A stretch of DNA of 64,000 nucleotides from Blasia pusilla (taxonomy: Eukaryota > Marchantiophyta > Marchantiopsida > Blasiales), in contig CM114271.1 in assembly GCA_050084515.1 (NCBI GenBank), positions 18,848,001 through 18,912,000 of the forward strand, in the 5' to 3' direction. Every line of letters begins with the position of its first letter. Position 1 is the first letter of the stretch. Below the pieces are notes generated by a model. It had not been told where the DNA came from. It saw only the letters and a list, made by a program, of their open reading frames with translations, and did no database searches. This document shows, piece by piece, positions 1 to 12,000 of this stretch. The translations under genes and the position numbers were made by a program.

Positions 1-19
1 GCTACTGCTCACATTTGCT

Positions 20-3000
20 ATGACAAAGATCTTTTTTGTGAGTTTCATCCTGTGTCAAGTGCACAGTATGATGTTAAACAATGTCCTTTACGTACCAGAG
101 TTCACAAAGAACTTGGTATCTGTGCATCAGCTTACAGAGAAAGGCATTCTTGTATTATTCCTTGACAAAAGATGCATCCTTCAAAAGGGAGAAGAAGTTC
201 TCTGCCAGGGTGTGGCAGAAGACAAATTGTTTCGATTGGTGGAAACAACAAAAGTTGAAGCGATGGTGGCTGCTGATGCCATGGTAGCTGAAAACTCCAA
301 CAACATGAAACTGTGGCATCTTCGACTCGGCCATTTATCAGAGATCAACCTTCGTTCTCTACAGAAGATGGTGGAAGGGTTAAAACTACATGCTGATGGT
401 AGATTGGACTTTTGTAGAGCATGTGCTGAGGGTAAATCTCACAAATTGTCATTTCCCAAGAAATCTTTGAGTAGATCAACAGGCCTTCTAGATCTCATCC
501 ACTCAGATGTTTGGGGTTACATGACACAGAAGTCTCTAGGAGGAGCTGCTTGGTATGTGTCCTTTGTGGATGATTATAGCAGAAAAAGCTTTGTGTATCT
601 GATGAAACACAAAGGTGAGGTTCTTGATAAGTTCAAGAACTTTGTGGCAATGGTGGAGCTACAGACAGGAAGAAAAGTGAAGAAAATTCGCTCAGATGGA
701 GGCAAGGAGTACAGGAACAAAGAGTTCTCCTCCTTTTTGCAACAAAAGGATTTTGGCTGATGTCACAGCCAGAGACAGTCCCTCTCAGAATGGAGTAGCA
801 GAGAGACTAAACAGAACTCTGTCAGAGAAGGCGTTGAGCATGCTCCAGCATGCAAATCTCAGGAAAAGCTTTTGGGAGCTGCAATCAAGACTGCAAACTT
901 TCTGAGGAATGTAAGTCCTACTAGTGCTTTGAATGGGATGACTCCAGAAGAATGCTGGAGTGGTAAGAAGCCAGATATCTCCCACCTGAGAGTCTTTGGT
1001 TGTCCAGCTTACGTACATATCCCAAAGGAGCAAAGATCAAAATTCAGTAAGAAGGCTGAAAAGCTCATCTTTGTAGGATATGAGACTGGCTTGAAGGGAT
1101 ATGTTCTCTACAATCCAAAGACTGGACAGTGTGTCACAAGTAGAGATGTGCAGTTTGATGAAACCTGGGAAGGAGATCAGAAGAAAATTTCTGAAGTAGA
1201 GGGTGAATCATCATCACAACCGCAAATTACTTTTCATGCAGGAACTCCAACAACTGATCTAGAAAGAGATGCAGATCAAACCTCGAGACCATCTCGTGGA
1301 GAATTCCGTTCAGAAAATCTGAAGGTATATGTCAGGAGAAAGCAGAAAGTTGTCCAAACTGAGGAGAATCATCAGGAATCCAACTTTCAGCCTGCTGAAG
1401 TACCAGGTACCTCTGAAGATGCACAAACTGAAGAAGTGGCAGAGACATTGCCAAGGAGATCCGGAAGAACGAGAACACCTATTGACAGGTTGGGAGTTCA
1501 TCATGAGAAACAGGCTCACTCCTCAGTGGATGAAGAAGCTTGTCTTACTATGGATGGAGAGGATGAACCTCAAACACTTGCACAGGCTATGAGTAGACCT
1601 GATTGGAGCAAGTGGGAGATTGCCATTGATCAAGAGAAAAAGTCTCTTGCAAAGAATGGCACATGGGAGTGGACTGATCTTCCCAAAGAGAGGAGATCCA
1701 TTGGTTGCAAATGGGTTTTCAAGATCAAGAGAGGAGCTAACAATGAAGTGGTGAAGTACAAAGCTCGTCTTGTAGCAAAGGGTTTCAATCAGCAAGCTGA
1801 AGTTGATTATACAGAGACCTTTGCTCCTGTAGTACGGTATGGTTCCATAAGGTTGCTTTTAGCTCTAGCTGCTGAAGAAGATTGGGAGGTGGAGCAATTA
1901 GATGTGGAGACTGCTTTTCTGAATGGAGACCTGAAGGAAACCATCTACATGGATGTTCCAGATGGGTATGGTGGACATAGGGGCAATGCATGTTTGTTGA
2001 AGAAGGCATTGTATGGTCTTAAACAGGCTCCAAGAGCCTGGTATGAAAAGTTGGACTCTTACCTTAGGGAACAGGGGTTTTGTAGAGCTCATGCAGATTT
2101 GAGTGTTTACTGCAAAAATGGTACATTGTTTATTGCAGTTTATGTAGATGACCTCCTGTTGCTAGGCAAAAGTAAGAAAGAAATCCAGCAAGCAAAGGAC
2201 AATCTTTGCTCAGTCTTTGCTATGACTATCATAGGCCCAGTGAAGTTCATCCTTGGAACTAAAGTTGAGAGGAACAGAGCAGAAGGATGGATTAGACTCA
2301 GTCAGACTCACTACATTGATGCGATGCTGACAAGGTATAGAATGGCTGAGGCAAAGCCAGTTTCTACTCCACTGGATCCTGGGTGGAAACTTGCCAAAAC
2401 AGGTGCAGACAAACAGGAGGAGAATGAGAATGTTGAAAACCTTCAACATTTGTATCAGAGTGCTGTGGGTTCTCTGATGTTTGCCATGGTTTGCACAAGG
2501 CCAGATATCTCATATGCAGTGGTAGCACTGGCCAGGTACACGTCTAAACCTACTCTCACACATTGGAGATGTGTAAAGAGAGTCTTACGGTACTTGAAAG
2601 GTACCAAGAATGCGTATCTTGAATACAGGAAACAAGGATGTTTTCCTACCTTGACTGGCTTCACAGATGCTAGTTGGGGGGATGATCCTGACAACAGCAG
2701 GTCTACTGGTGGATATGTATTTACATTGAGTGGTGGTGCTATCAGTTGGCGCAGCAAGCAACAAACATCTGTTGCCTTGTCCACAACAGAAGCTGAGCTT
2801 ATGGCAGCTTCAAATGCTACTCAAGAAGTAGTTTGGCTGAGGAGATTGCTTGAGGAGGTTTGTTATAAGCAGAATGATGGAACTGTATTGTATTGTGATA
2901 ATACAGGAAGTATAAGTCTTCTCAAGAATCCTGTTCATCATCCTAGGACTAAGCATATAAATATTAGAAGAAGATTTATAGAGGAGAAAGAAAATGAGCA

Positions 3001-3124
3001 AATAGTCCAAGTAGAATATTTTCCTACAGAGGATATGACAGCTGATGTATTGACAAAGGCATTGTCAAGAGAAAAGCACAACAAATGTGCTCAGAAGATG
3101 GGTCTTATATTAAACTCCAGTTAA
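20..3124 (+). pseudogene. Copia pol polyprotein, two compensating frameshifts in integrase
   Basis: This is the C-terminal part of a Copia polyprotein that would integrate and reverse-transcribe the element. It reads through GAG-pre-integrase (WHLRLGHL near 310-350, then a Cys pair FCRAC near 410), integrase core (HSDVWG near 505, IRSDGG near 690, NGVAER near 790), reverse transcriptase (ETAFLNGDL near 1910, YGLKQAPRAW near 2010, YVDD at 2141-2152) and RNase H (TDASW near 2665, with STTEAEL and DNTG downstream), stopping at 3124. The frame is 2 up to about 745, changes to frame 3 for about 120 bases across the integrase glutamate, then returns to frame 2 near 870. Only this short stretch breaks an otherwise clean frame, so the copy is young or the pair of indels is an assembly error. 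As read, integrase would be truncated. Confidence 0.9.
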
Positions 3125-3131
3125 GTGGGAG
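3123..3131 (+). other. polypurine tract (plus-strand primer)
   Basis: AAGTGGGAG sits directly after the pol stop codon and directly before the TG that opens the LTR. This is the usual Copia arrangement. The same motif recurs before the LTR of the Copia remnant near 49651. Confidence 0.8.
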
Positions 3132-3328
3132 TGTTGTAAAACATAGTAACTTGGAGTTTACTATAGTGAAAAGTAACTGATAGAATTACTATAATAACTT
3201 AGTGTTTTACCACAGTAAATAGTAATTTCTTGTTACCATAGAGTTACCTCAGTAATTCTGAGAAATACTATGGGCGGCAGGCCCTAACCCTAAAAACCCT
3301 AAAACTTAGAAACTCATTCTCTTGGCTG

Positions 3329-3335
3329 TATATAA
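3329..3335 (+). promoter_or_regulatory. TATA box of the LTR promoter
   Basis: TATATAA lies about 200 bp into the LTR, followed by GC-richer sequence. That is where U3 would end and transcription would start. The repeat block at 3571-3716 would then fall in the transcribed leader. Confidence 0.55.
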
Positions 3336-3570
3336 CCCTCTGAGGGTGCCCTGCGAATTTACATTCTCTTACACCTTTCTGGACACAACTCTCTGAGCTG
3401 AGGAGCTGATTGAGAAGCACTGAGTGTGCTTTGCTTACCTGAGTGGATTGTGCTTCTCACCTTAGTAGTTCAGTGTGCTAAGCACTGAGTGTGCTGCTGC
3501 TTACAGACTGAGAGGTCTGCTGACTTGAGGAGTTCAGTGAGTCTTGTGATACAAGGTGTATAGTAGTACT

Positions 3571-3716
3571 AACCTGAGTGGTTGCTATTGAGATGTCTAC
3601 TGCTGCTAACCTGAGTGGTTGCTATTGCACTAAGTGTGCTTGAGAATGCAAGGTGATCTGGTGATGCAGGTTGTCTAGCTCTTTCCTCTACAATCTAACC
3701 TGAGTGGTTGCTATTG
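3571..3716 (+). repeat. three exact 20-bp repeats inside the LTR
   Basis: AACCTGAGTGGTTGCTATTG occurs at 3571-3590, 3608-3627 and 3697-3716. The last two copies are each followed by CACTAAGTGTGCTTG. Related pieces (ACCTGAGTGG near 3437, CACTGAGTGTGCT near 3418 and 3484) precede them. Confidence 0.9.
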
Positions 3717-3837
3717 CACTAAGTGTGCTTGTAATAGCTAGGTTGTAGAGAAACTCTGATTCTAAAACATAGCATCCTTGTTACTGCCTTGTTGACAATC
3801 AGTTGAACTTTGACATCTAGTAAGTTGCCATTCAACT

Positions 3838-4973
3838 AATAAGAGTGAAAAAGAAAGTGCCCCAACCCAAAAGAACTCCTAAAGTAGAAGGAGCAAATTT
3901 GACCAAACCGAAGAACCCGAAGATTCTAATACTACACAGGTCTACTTCACAGAAACCTTTCATTCAGTGTTTAAGAAAAATTAAGACATTCAGGTTAGTA
4001 TCCACAAAATTACCTCAAAAAAGCTGAGCAAAATTAACGCGCCAAGATTGAGATTCCAAAGAATGTCAAAGCGCGTGTAGATGAAGTAGAGCTTAGTTGC
4101 TAGTCTGGAATTCTCTTGTTCTAGCACCTCCGAAGGGATACCCTCTCCATCCTCAGCCTGCCAGACAATTGCAAAGAGTACGATTATTTATGACTCGACT
4201 GGACCCATTCCACGACCACATTTCGGCTCATTCACGTGAGAGTTCAAATTTAGCGTGATTGCAAGGTAGTGAAACTCACTGTTCAGCGTCACCGTTGCTT
4301 TCACAAGACACTGTACGGAGTGTATGCCCAATCACAAGTAATTGCTCTAGAATTGGTTGCCCACATAGTCCAGCTCCGATGCTAAAATACTTTTTGTAAG
4401 AACACAGCTAGTAGCTTTGCTGACTGCCAGCGTCCTAACTCCCAGCAATCAACGTACACGTATTCAAATAGGAAACAAAGGTGCTAATCGTAACTCACGG
4501 CATGCGACCAGAAATCGGTGTTGCTGTCAGTAACTAGGCTAGCATGGACGTGAATTGCGTTCAGTTCAGTAGGGACAAGACTCTGTTCGAGTAAGGGTAC
4601 CTTTCAGAAGTCCGTGAGTATATATGAGCTACTTGATCAGCCAAAGGCCGTAATCCACATTCCTAACAGCTGCGAGTTCTTCTCCTTCAACAAGTTTGTT
4701 TTCGTCTGCTATTTACATGAGTCTAATACTCTGATTTCCTTGTGCTTGCATCATAAGTTGCAAATTACCAGCATAAAACGGCCTCCAAAAAGCAAGACCA
4801 AGGTTACCTGGTGGGAGAGGAGTACTGGCACCATTCCAGTCACTAGTGCGCATCCACATGATACGGACAGCCAGACTCCGTTTCGGGTATCAAACTAAAC
4901 TGAAACTCAAGAGCAGAGAGAGATTGGCATCAATTGCCAATAACTGACCAGGAAACTGAGATTTTTGCGCGGA
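3838..4973. other. no gene seen
   Basis: Mixed-composition sequence with only short ORFs in all frames and no recognisable domain, RNA or repeat. Confidence 0.5.
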
Positions 4974-5825
4974 GATTGGAACCAGTCTAAACTAACAGAA
5001 AACGGGGGAGAGAAGAAAAAGAAAAACATGATGAAATTCTCTGTGAATACTTCAATTTCCAACTCAATAACACACCAATTTGCACATGCATCGAGTCTCC
5101 TTCCTGGCGTTTATGGCTTACATCTACTTACTCGAGAGTTCCTTAAGAGATGAGTTTGGAACCATTCTAAACTAATAGAGGGGAAAAAAACTGCGGCGAT
5201 TCCTAATCACTTTCTCTGTAACCACTCAAATATCCAGCTCCGTAATTCTCCAGTTTGCATGCAACGAGTCTACTTTCTCACATTGATGAGCTACATTTCC
5301 TTACTCACCTGCTGCTTCGTGATTGGAATCAGTCTAAAGTAACAGAAAGGGGGAAAAGAACTCGTGCAGTTCACAATCAATTTTTCTGGGCGTACTTCAA
5401 TTTCCAGGTCCATAATACGCCGGTTTCCACATGCAGCCACTCTCCTTTCTCGCTGTTAAGCTCTACTCCTACTTGCCAAACGCAGACCTTAATTAAAAGT
5501 ATGCCCGGAAATTGGAACCAGTCTGATCTAAAAGAGAGGGGAAAAAATCCAGTAATTCATGATCCATTTCTGTGAGAGCGCCCAGATTCCCAGCTCCATA
5601 ATTCACCTTTAACCCATGCACTGAGATTGGAAACGTTGTAATCCAACAGAGACGAGAAAAATTACTTGAATTTTTTTTATTTTGATAGAAAAACTGAGGT
5701 AATACAAAATCGATTCGTCCGTAGGTACTTCAATTTCCAGCTCCTTCATTCACTAATTTATCACATGCATCGAGTCTCGTTTCTCGCTGTGATGCTCTGC
5801 ATCTACTTCCTCAGAGATGAATTAA
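4974..5825 (+). repeat. degenerate tandem array, about five units of 110-200 bp
   Basis: A motif like GATTGGAACCAGTCTAAA, followed by a GA-rich run and then an ACTTCAATTTCCA-type stretch and a CATGCAnCGAGTCTC-type stretch, recurs starting near 4974, 5154, 5321, 5512 and 5624. The unit beginning near 5512 is shortened. ORFs read through the array are by-products of the periodicity. Confidence 0.7.
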
Positions 5826-5874
5826 ACACAACTAATCCACAACTAGAACCCTCGTTGCACGTATGGGAAAATGA

Positions 5875-6600
5875 GTACCAGATCCACCAGGGCAGCAGCT
5901 CTTTCGTAGATGTCGTCACTCGCTGCAGCTCCTACTCTTCCAAAAAGCGCCAATCCCCGAGTCCTACGCCAGTGCCCAGACTCCGGTCGCTCCACTATCA
6001 ACGGGTCCTCCATCCCGTCTATACTCCTGCAACAATTCAGAAAAACACGACTCCCAAAAGTCTTACCACCGCCGAAGCCAAAACGCCCAGTATCGATCAG
6101 GACTCGCTCAACCCGCCAAATCTCTCCATTCCCTCTGTCTGCAGATCATCCCGGCTGCTGCTGAAACCTCGCCTCGCAGTTTCGTTCCGCAGATGAATGC
6201 GTTGCTCGTCCTCCGAAGAGCGAGCGCCTGCAGGAGCTCGAAATCCGATAGCTGCGCCAAGCGACTAATGCCGTTCGCAGAATCGATAGATGAGCGTCGC
6301 AGAACTCCGTACAATGGATGGACGGATGCTTCGCGACAGAGGAGACAGTGGCAAAGTGCAGATTGACAGGGATCTCCTCTCATCCATTTTTCGCGGGGTC
6401 AAATACGGATCCAGACGAAGAGCCGGCCACAGAAACGTCCCTGTCCGACGCAGAAGAAGGCGAGTAGTACCGTAGCACCCACCCGCTGCTACGACGCATG
6501 GTAAGAATGATGAACCTCGATAAAAACGGGTGAAAGTACAAAAGACGGGGAGTGAAAAGACTAAACACAGCAACAACTCTTACAGACATATGATCACTAC
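5875..6600 (-). other. GC-rich island, possible 5' exons of an unrecognised gene
   Basis: Composition rises sharply compared with both flanks. On the minus strand an ATG at 6499-6497 opens a 40-codon frame (MRRSSGWVLRYYS...) that stops at 6380. A second open stretch follows at about 6108-6300 (containing SDFELLQALALRR). Possible splice sites exist between them but nothing identifies a family. The island could equally be a promoter or 5' UTR, or non-coding. Confidence 0.2.
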
Positions 6601-6639
6601 TCTAACCTTGGCGTGAGCTTGCGGTTTGGGCATGCTCTA

Positions 6640-7970
6640 AAATTATGGAGCCTCATACATCTCTATGGGGGACGAATTAATGTTTATCGTGCAATCGACT
6701 ATAGATATGGGTCTTCTTCGTTGCCGTCGCCGCTCCTGGTAGTAATCTTCCTCGTTCCACCACTTGGGTTGGCACAGCCTATTGCATAGGATCCGTCAGT
6801 ACAACATTTGCCATCACCACCTTAGCCTCTTGTGTCATATAAAGTTTAGTACGAATGAGGCAATCTCGCATGGAGCAGTGCCGCTCTCTCTACACATAGA
6901 AACCACTCTCGCGAGCAATATTGAACATCATATCTAGCACCGCATCGTAAATGACTATCCTCTCACCTCCAACTGGACAGTTTGCCAAATGCACACCAAG
7001 TGGATCTAGACTCCAATGACATTCGCAATATGTTTCGATTGGGCATCTCGCACCGATGGTTCGAGATGCCCAATCGAAACGGCATCGGTGTGGTGTAGGT
7101 AAGTGGTGCGATACGGAAAGCCAATATGAGGGGGCGAGCCCCCAACCATGAGCTTGCCCCCTTTCCGGAGCAAGAGCGAATATACGAGCCCAAACCTCCA
7201 TGGGGGTATTCCCATTAGATATAATGCCTCTAAAAATTGCCTCTAAAAATTGCCTCTGAGTGGGCTTCCACCAAAGAAGATTAGAGCGTAGACTGACCGG
7301 AGGTAACTAAGGAGGTGAAAGTGGGGAGAACGGCTCTGGCCTTAATTAGAAGGGAATCTCTACAAGGTGTGAGTAAAGACTGAAGTGGGAAAAGGCCATC
7401 TTCTACATGGGAGACGTACTGTAGAAGGAGCGGTCTATCCCTAACTATAAATCAAGAGCAAAGAAAGGGTGTTGAAGTGACCCAACTCCCAAAAAAGCCG
7501 AGGGCGCCACTAAATTAGTCGAGAGAAGACCTACTCCACCAAAGGCAATCAGCCAAGAAGTCTTTCTATGAGCTAACTCCGCCATGGGGCACTCTAAGGG
7601 CCCGATTCCAAGGGCATGCTTGGAGGTCACGGGGACCTACTTTTTGGGTCCGAAAATATTATCCAACGGTTCATGAAGGAAAGACCCATTGATTTCAATT
7701 AATTTCTAACGGATTTCAGTTAAATGGGTCGCGAGGACGAATTCTGTGATCAAAAGTTTTGGGCGTAGAAAACTCGACGACGTTGTATCTCGCATGGAAA
7801 CCTAATCCTACTAGGTCCCCAAACACCTCCATGATCTTCCTATCAAAAGATCTACAAAGGGTAGAAGCGTGACTAGACGTCCAAACACATCTAATGAGAT
7901 GACAAAACAACAAGAGAGAATGCAGTAGCGACTTGAGGGTCACAATCGTCATAAAATCACCGACCAAGAA
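6640..7970 (-). mobile_element. partial minus-strand copy of the LINE-like element
   Basis: Minus-strand translations match the plus element at 9.1-12.0 kb segment by segment. The region near 7900-7800 matches its SFDRKIM...FGDL segment. Near 7600-7480 matches ECPAGES...IAFGGVGL. Near 7200-7000 matches the ALAPERG...AFRIAPLTY segment. Near 6990-6900 matches the CCHC and SLDPLGVHLA segment. Near 6860-6700 matches RDSLIRADLYMT and HIYSRLHDGH. It has several frameshifts and stops and lacks the reverse transcriptase core, so it is a 5'-truncated dead copy, as LINE copies often are. A local inverted duplication near 7050-7085 (GAGATGCCCAATCG and its complement) disrupts the zinc-knuckle region. 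Confidence 0.8.
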
Positions 7971-7989
7971 AAGATCCTCTAAATAAAAG

Positions 7990-8624
7990 TCGCCGTGACA
8001 AAACCGGATACAAAATCATGGATGTCGAATACGACTCCGAAGGAATTGGTAACGATTCGTTTGACCGGAAGATGCTCGTCGGAGCGGGGACAAGCGAGAG
8101 GAGGAGGGAACGAGTCACAAGTGTCCGCGCGGCTTGCAAGTTGCAACTTGCGGGCGCGGCGGCGCGGCCTCCACCGCGAGAGGACAGAGGAGAAGCGCCT
8201 CTATAATTAGCTCCCCGTCCTAAACCCGTGGTCGCGGAGCGCTTGAGCCGCGCGGCCAAATATAGACAGCATCCTAGTGGGCTCGTGTTCGTGTCGGATC
8301 CTCAGTGGCGGGATTGCGGCTCTCTTTCTGGTAGTTCTTTCTTTCTCCGCAGCACTGGCACCTCCCCCCATAACGCGCTGTCACCCGTCGTCGCAGTCCT
8401 CTCCACGCCGAGTCCGACCTGCCCTTGTGCTCCCGATGAGGCGGCCGCGCGTCGCATTTCTTCACTGTCGTGCATCTTTTCTTTCCTTTTCTGTGTCCCC
8501 GGCGAGCTACTCGCATCTGCCCGCTCTCGCTCCTCTTTCCACGTGTTTTTTTGACATTTGCTACTGCTCAGGTTGGTTTTAATTGGGCTAATATTCGGGA
8601 ACACGTGAAATTTTAGTGAAATTT
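7990..8624. other. GC-rich block between the two LINE-like copies
   Basis: About 8090-8560 is GC-rich with CpG-rich words (GCGCGGCGGCGCGG near 8155). Open frames on both strands begin at non-ATG codons and match nothing. A signal-peptide-like hydrophobic stretch can be read from a GTG at 8277, but I do not accept it as a gene. Confidence 0.3.
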
Positions 8625-8674
8625 ATATTAATAAAAGAGGACGGGTTTGAGAACCCGTCCTCTTTTAATAATAT
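8625..8674. repeat. hairpin, 23-bp arms with one mismatch, TGAG loop
   Basis: Left arm 8625-8647 and right arm 8652-8674 pair around a TGAG loop. The core AGAGGACGGGTT/AACCCGTCCTCT is perfect. The outer part (TTTTAATAATATA at 8663-8675) recurs exactly at 12141-12153 and 13654-13666. On the minus strand it resembles the start of plant Helitrons (TATATTATTAAAAG). Confidence 0.85.
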
Positions 8675-9099
8675 ATCTCTCCATTATTTGGGGAAGGGGT
8701 TGGATCATATGAGATAGGTGAAGATAATAGATGAGAGTTCATAATAGGGAGAGCATTTTCGTGGACGGGAAAAGAGTCGATTACCAGTAGGGCTAGTTCG
8801 AATGGGGGTTGTGGAGCGGATTTTGGTGGGGTTTGTCTTTCGAGTTTAACGGAGGGGGTCATGTTCTCTTCTTGGTGAGAGATGTCCATGTTTCGACCCG
8901 CATCGGCCCCTCGCGTAGGGGCTCGTGGGTCGTCTAGCCGGGATACGAAATATCCTTGTTGTTCCTAATTCTCCATTCGTTCAGGAATTCGGAACCATTT
9001 AGCTACTAAACATCATGACTTTGATAGATTCGGATGGGTGGTTCCTCCAGTCGATCATGGATGATCACCGGTGCTTCATGCATCATCGCCCCCTCCCGA

Positions 9100-12000
9100 G
9101 GCATGGGAGTGGTTGAGGTCCCACCTTGGCAGCATCACAGGTCTCTTTGAGACTCATTTTCCCTGCCCGAGGTTGTTTCATAGGATCCCCCATGCTATTC
9201 GGGATGAGCTTCGCTAGTCTTTCATCATTCCCTTATCTAGAATCGCACTTGATCCTATGGATGAACTCTCGTGGTATCTACTACTTCTCCTTCCACGATG
9301 GTGTCTTCGCTATACCCGAGGAGGGAAGGTTGGCCATAGAGAGGTTGTGGCCTGATTGGCGCTTCCGAGGAGGTGATTGGGAGTCTCTGCAGAGCGAGTT
9401 TGTGGCATATGCCAGAGGTAGTACTCCACGTGGTTTCCCAGCAGACGATCTTGTAGCTACCAGATTCCGACGATGTAGGAGACTTGGGCGAGCCGGGGAG
9501 TACTTGGGAGTGGCTTATGTGCTCCGCCCTATGGATATGGCTCCTCCTTCCATTGTTACCATCGACGCCCTCCGGAGGCAACACCCTCGTCCAGTGGTTG
9601 ACATCCCAACATTTGTACGTGACTTCCATCCAGACACGACCTTATGCCTAGACCTGTCCCTCTTTGCACGGACACTCGTGCGTTCCCCTAGGATAGTAGG
9701 TGGAGGGTTGTCCGGTATGATGTACGAACACCGTCGTGATTTCTTTCCCTCCGAGGACTCTGCTATCGGCTTTTCCGAGTTGCTTCAGGTTGCCTCTCAC
9801 CTAGCTCAAGGGAGAGTGCCAACAGCAGTAGCCCAGGTATTGGGGGCGGGGCGACTTTTGGCGCTATCGAAGGAGGGTGGAGGGATCCGTCCGATTGCCA
9901 TAGGGGAGGTGCTCTTGCGGTTGGTGAGTCGCACTATTGCTTTGCAGTTCCGTGAGGCTTTCCAGTCACATCTGAGTCCGCACCACTTCGGAGTTGCCAC
10001 GCCAGCTGGTTGTGAGGCTGTAGCCTCAGGTTTGAGGGCTTGTTTAGATATACATCCCGAGTTGGTGGTTCTCCAAGTTGATGTGGAGAACGCCTTTAAC
10101 TCAGTGTCTCGGGCAGCTATGAGCTGAGAGATGCAGGGGGTCCCATAGCGAGCCTGATTTCCTATGCATGTTTTTTATGGGGCCCCCTCGGCTCTCTATT
10201 TTCACCACGGTAGGTTCGAGGAGGAGGTCACGGTCTTGGAGTCTGCTACCGGGACGCGTCAGGGTGATCCCTTGGGTGGTGCATTGTTTGCTTTGGCTCA
10301 TTATCGAGCGGTTCTTTCTACGGTGGAGGCTTTTCCGGGTTGCATTTTCCCGTTGTTGGCAAATGATACTCACATTATCGGCCCTAGAGACTTGGTTATT
10401 CCTGCATTTCAGCACTTTTTAGCACAGTTGGCATACGTTGGCCTCGCGGTGAAGGTGGGAAAGTGCAAGGCTTGGTCTTTATTAGGCTTGTCAGCAGATA
10501 TTCATTTACCCGACGGTTTTTTGACACCTGCTGGAGGGCTTCGCGTCTTGGGAGTCCCACTCGGGAGCCAGGACTTTGTATCGAGTTTTGTGGCGTCGGC
10601 TCTTACCGAGGATCTTCTTCATGTCGACGATCTCACGAGGGTTGGTGACCCTCAAGTAGCTTATGGAATCCTCTCGTCATGTTTTGCCCGTAGCCTTGGT
10701 TATCTGTATAGAACCGTGTGGGCGACTAGCCATATTTCTTCCTTGTATAGATCCTTTGATAGAAAGATTATGCAAGCGTTTGGGGATCTTCTAGGACCTG
10801 GCTCATTAGAGTGCCCCGCGGGGGAGTCAGCTCGTAGACAGGCTTCTTGGCCGATTGCCTTTGGTGGAGTAGGTCTCACAGCGACTGCGTTAGTGGCGTC
10901 TTCAGCCTTTTTAGGGAGTTGGGCCACTGTAGCACCCCTCCTTTGCACCCAATTTTTGGTTAGGGATAGACCGCTACTTTTACAATACGTTTCCCACGTT
11001 GAGGATGGTCTTTTCCCACTTCAGTCTTCACTCACAGCTTGTAGAGACTCCCTTCTTGTTGAGGCTAGAGCAATTCTTCCCGCTTTTTCTTCCCTAGTTA
11101 CCTCTGGATAGTCTGGGCTCCAATCTTCTTTGATGGAAGCCCACTTTGATGCATTATTTAGAGCTGCTATGTCGGACGGGAATATCCCCATGGAGGTTCG
11201 GGCCTGTATTCGCTCTTGCTCCGGAAAGGGGGCAGGCTTATGGGTGGGGGCTCGTCCCCTCATCCCGGCTTTCCGTATTGCACCACTTACCTACACTACA
11301 GCGATGAGGTTCCGACTGGGCTTGCCCCAACCGACGGTGGTTGGTTCGACACATTGCCAGTGTCGCCGGAGTCTGGATCCACTTGGTGTGCATTTAGCAC
11401 GGTGTCCAGTTGGGGGTGAGAGGATAGCCACTCACGATGCAGTGCGGGATATTATGTTCTCTATTGCTCGGGAGAGTGGATTCCATGTACAAAGAGAGAG
11501 GCACTACTCCATGCGAGATTCCCTTATCCGTGCTGATCTCTACATGACGAGGGAGTCTGAGGTGGTGGTAACGGATGTTGTAGTGACGGATCCTACGCGG
11601 GGGGCGGTACGAGCCCAAGTGGTAGCACAAGGGAGATTGCTACAAGGAGCGGCAACGGCGGCGGCGGCGGTCAAGAAGACCCACATTTATAGTCGACTTC
11701 ATGACGGACATCGATTTATCCCCCTAGCCATTGAGATGTACGGGGCAATGGGGGAGAGGTTTGACTCATTCCTTACGGATTGCGCCCATCATCTCCACTC
11801 GAGAAATGGGTTGTCCTTAGCCACTACGATACTTTATTGTAGGCAACGGGTCTCCATAGCTTTGCAGCGCGCCCAGGAAAATGGGCTTCTGCGGCGGGCT
11901 CAGGCGGTTGGAGACGCCAATGTTAGAGGCCCAGTTAGTGGCAGTCATAGTTTTCTAGGTGTAGCTGATATTGTCTCTTCTGTTGGTGATTTTGGTCGTT

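Larger units (their letters stand above)
1..3837 (+). mobile_element. Copia LTR retrotransposon, 5' part outside window
   Basis: The element runs in from the left edge and is cut there, so gag, primer-binding site and 5' LTR are not visible. Visible order is GAG-pre-integrase, integrase, reverse transcriptase, RNase H, polypurine tract, 3' LTR, which is the Copia (Ty1) order with integrase before reverse transcriptase. The right LTR boundary is approximate because the expected CAACA end is only approached (CAACT near 3833-3837). Target duplication cannot be checked without the left end. Confidence 0.9.
3132..3837 (+). repeat. 3' LTR of the Copia element
   Basis: It starts TGTTGTAAAACATAG right after the polypurine tract. 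It carries a TATA box and a downstream block of short direct repeats. It is about 700 bp long; the right end is uncertain by several bases. Confidence 0.75.

Noticed and set aside
740-875. Programmed ribosomal frameshift in the Copia
   Set aside because: The shift lies inside integrase and is reversed 120 bases later, not at a gag-pol boundary.
8228-8604. Secreted-protein-like ORF with hydrophobic N-terminus
   Set aside because: It starts at GTG, has overlapping ORFs on both strands due to GC richness, and shows no domain or splice structure.
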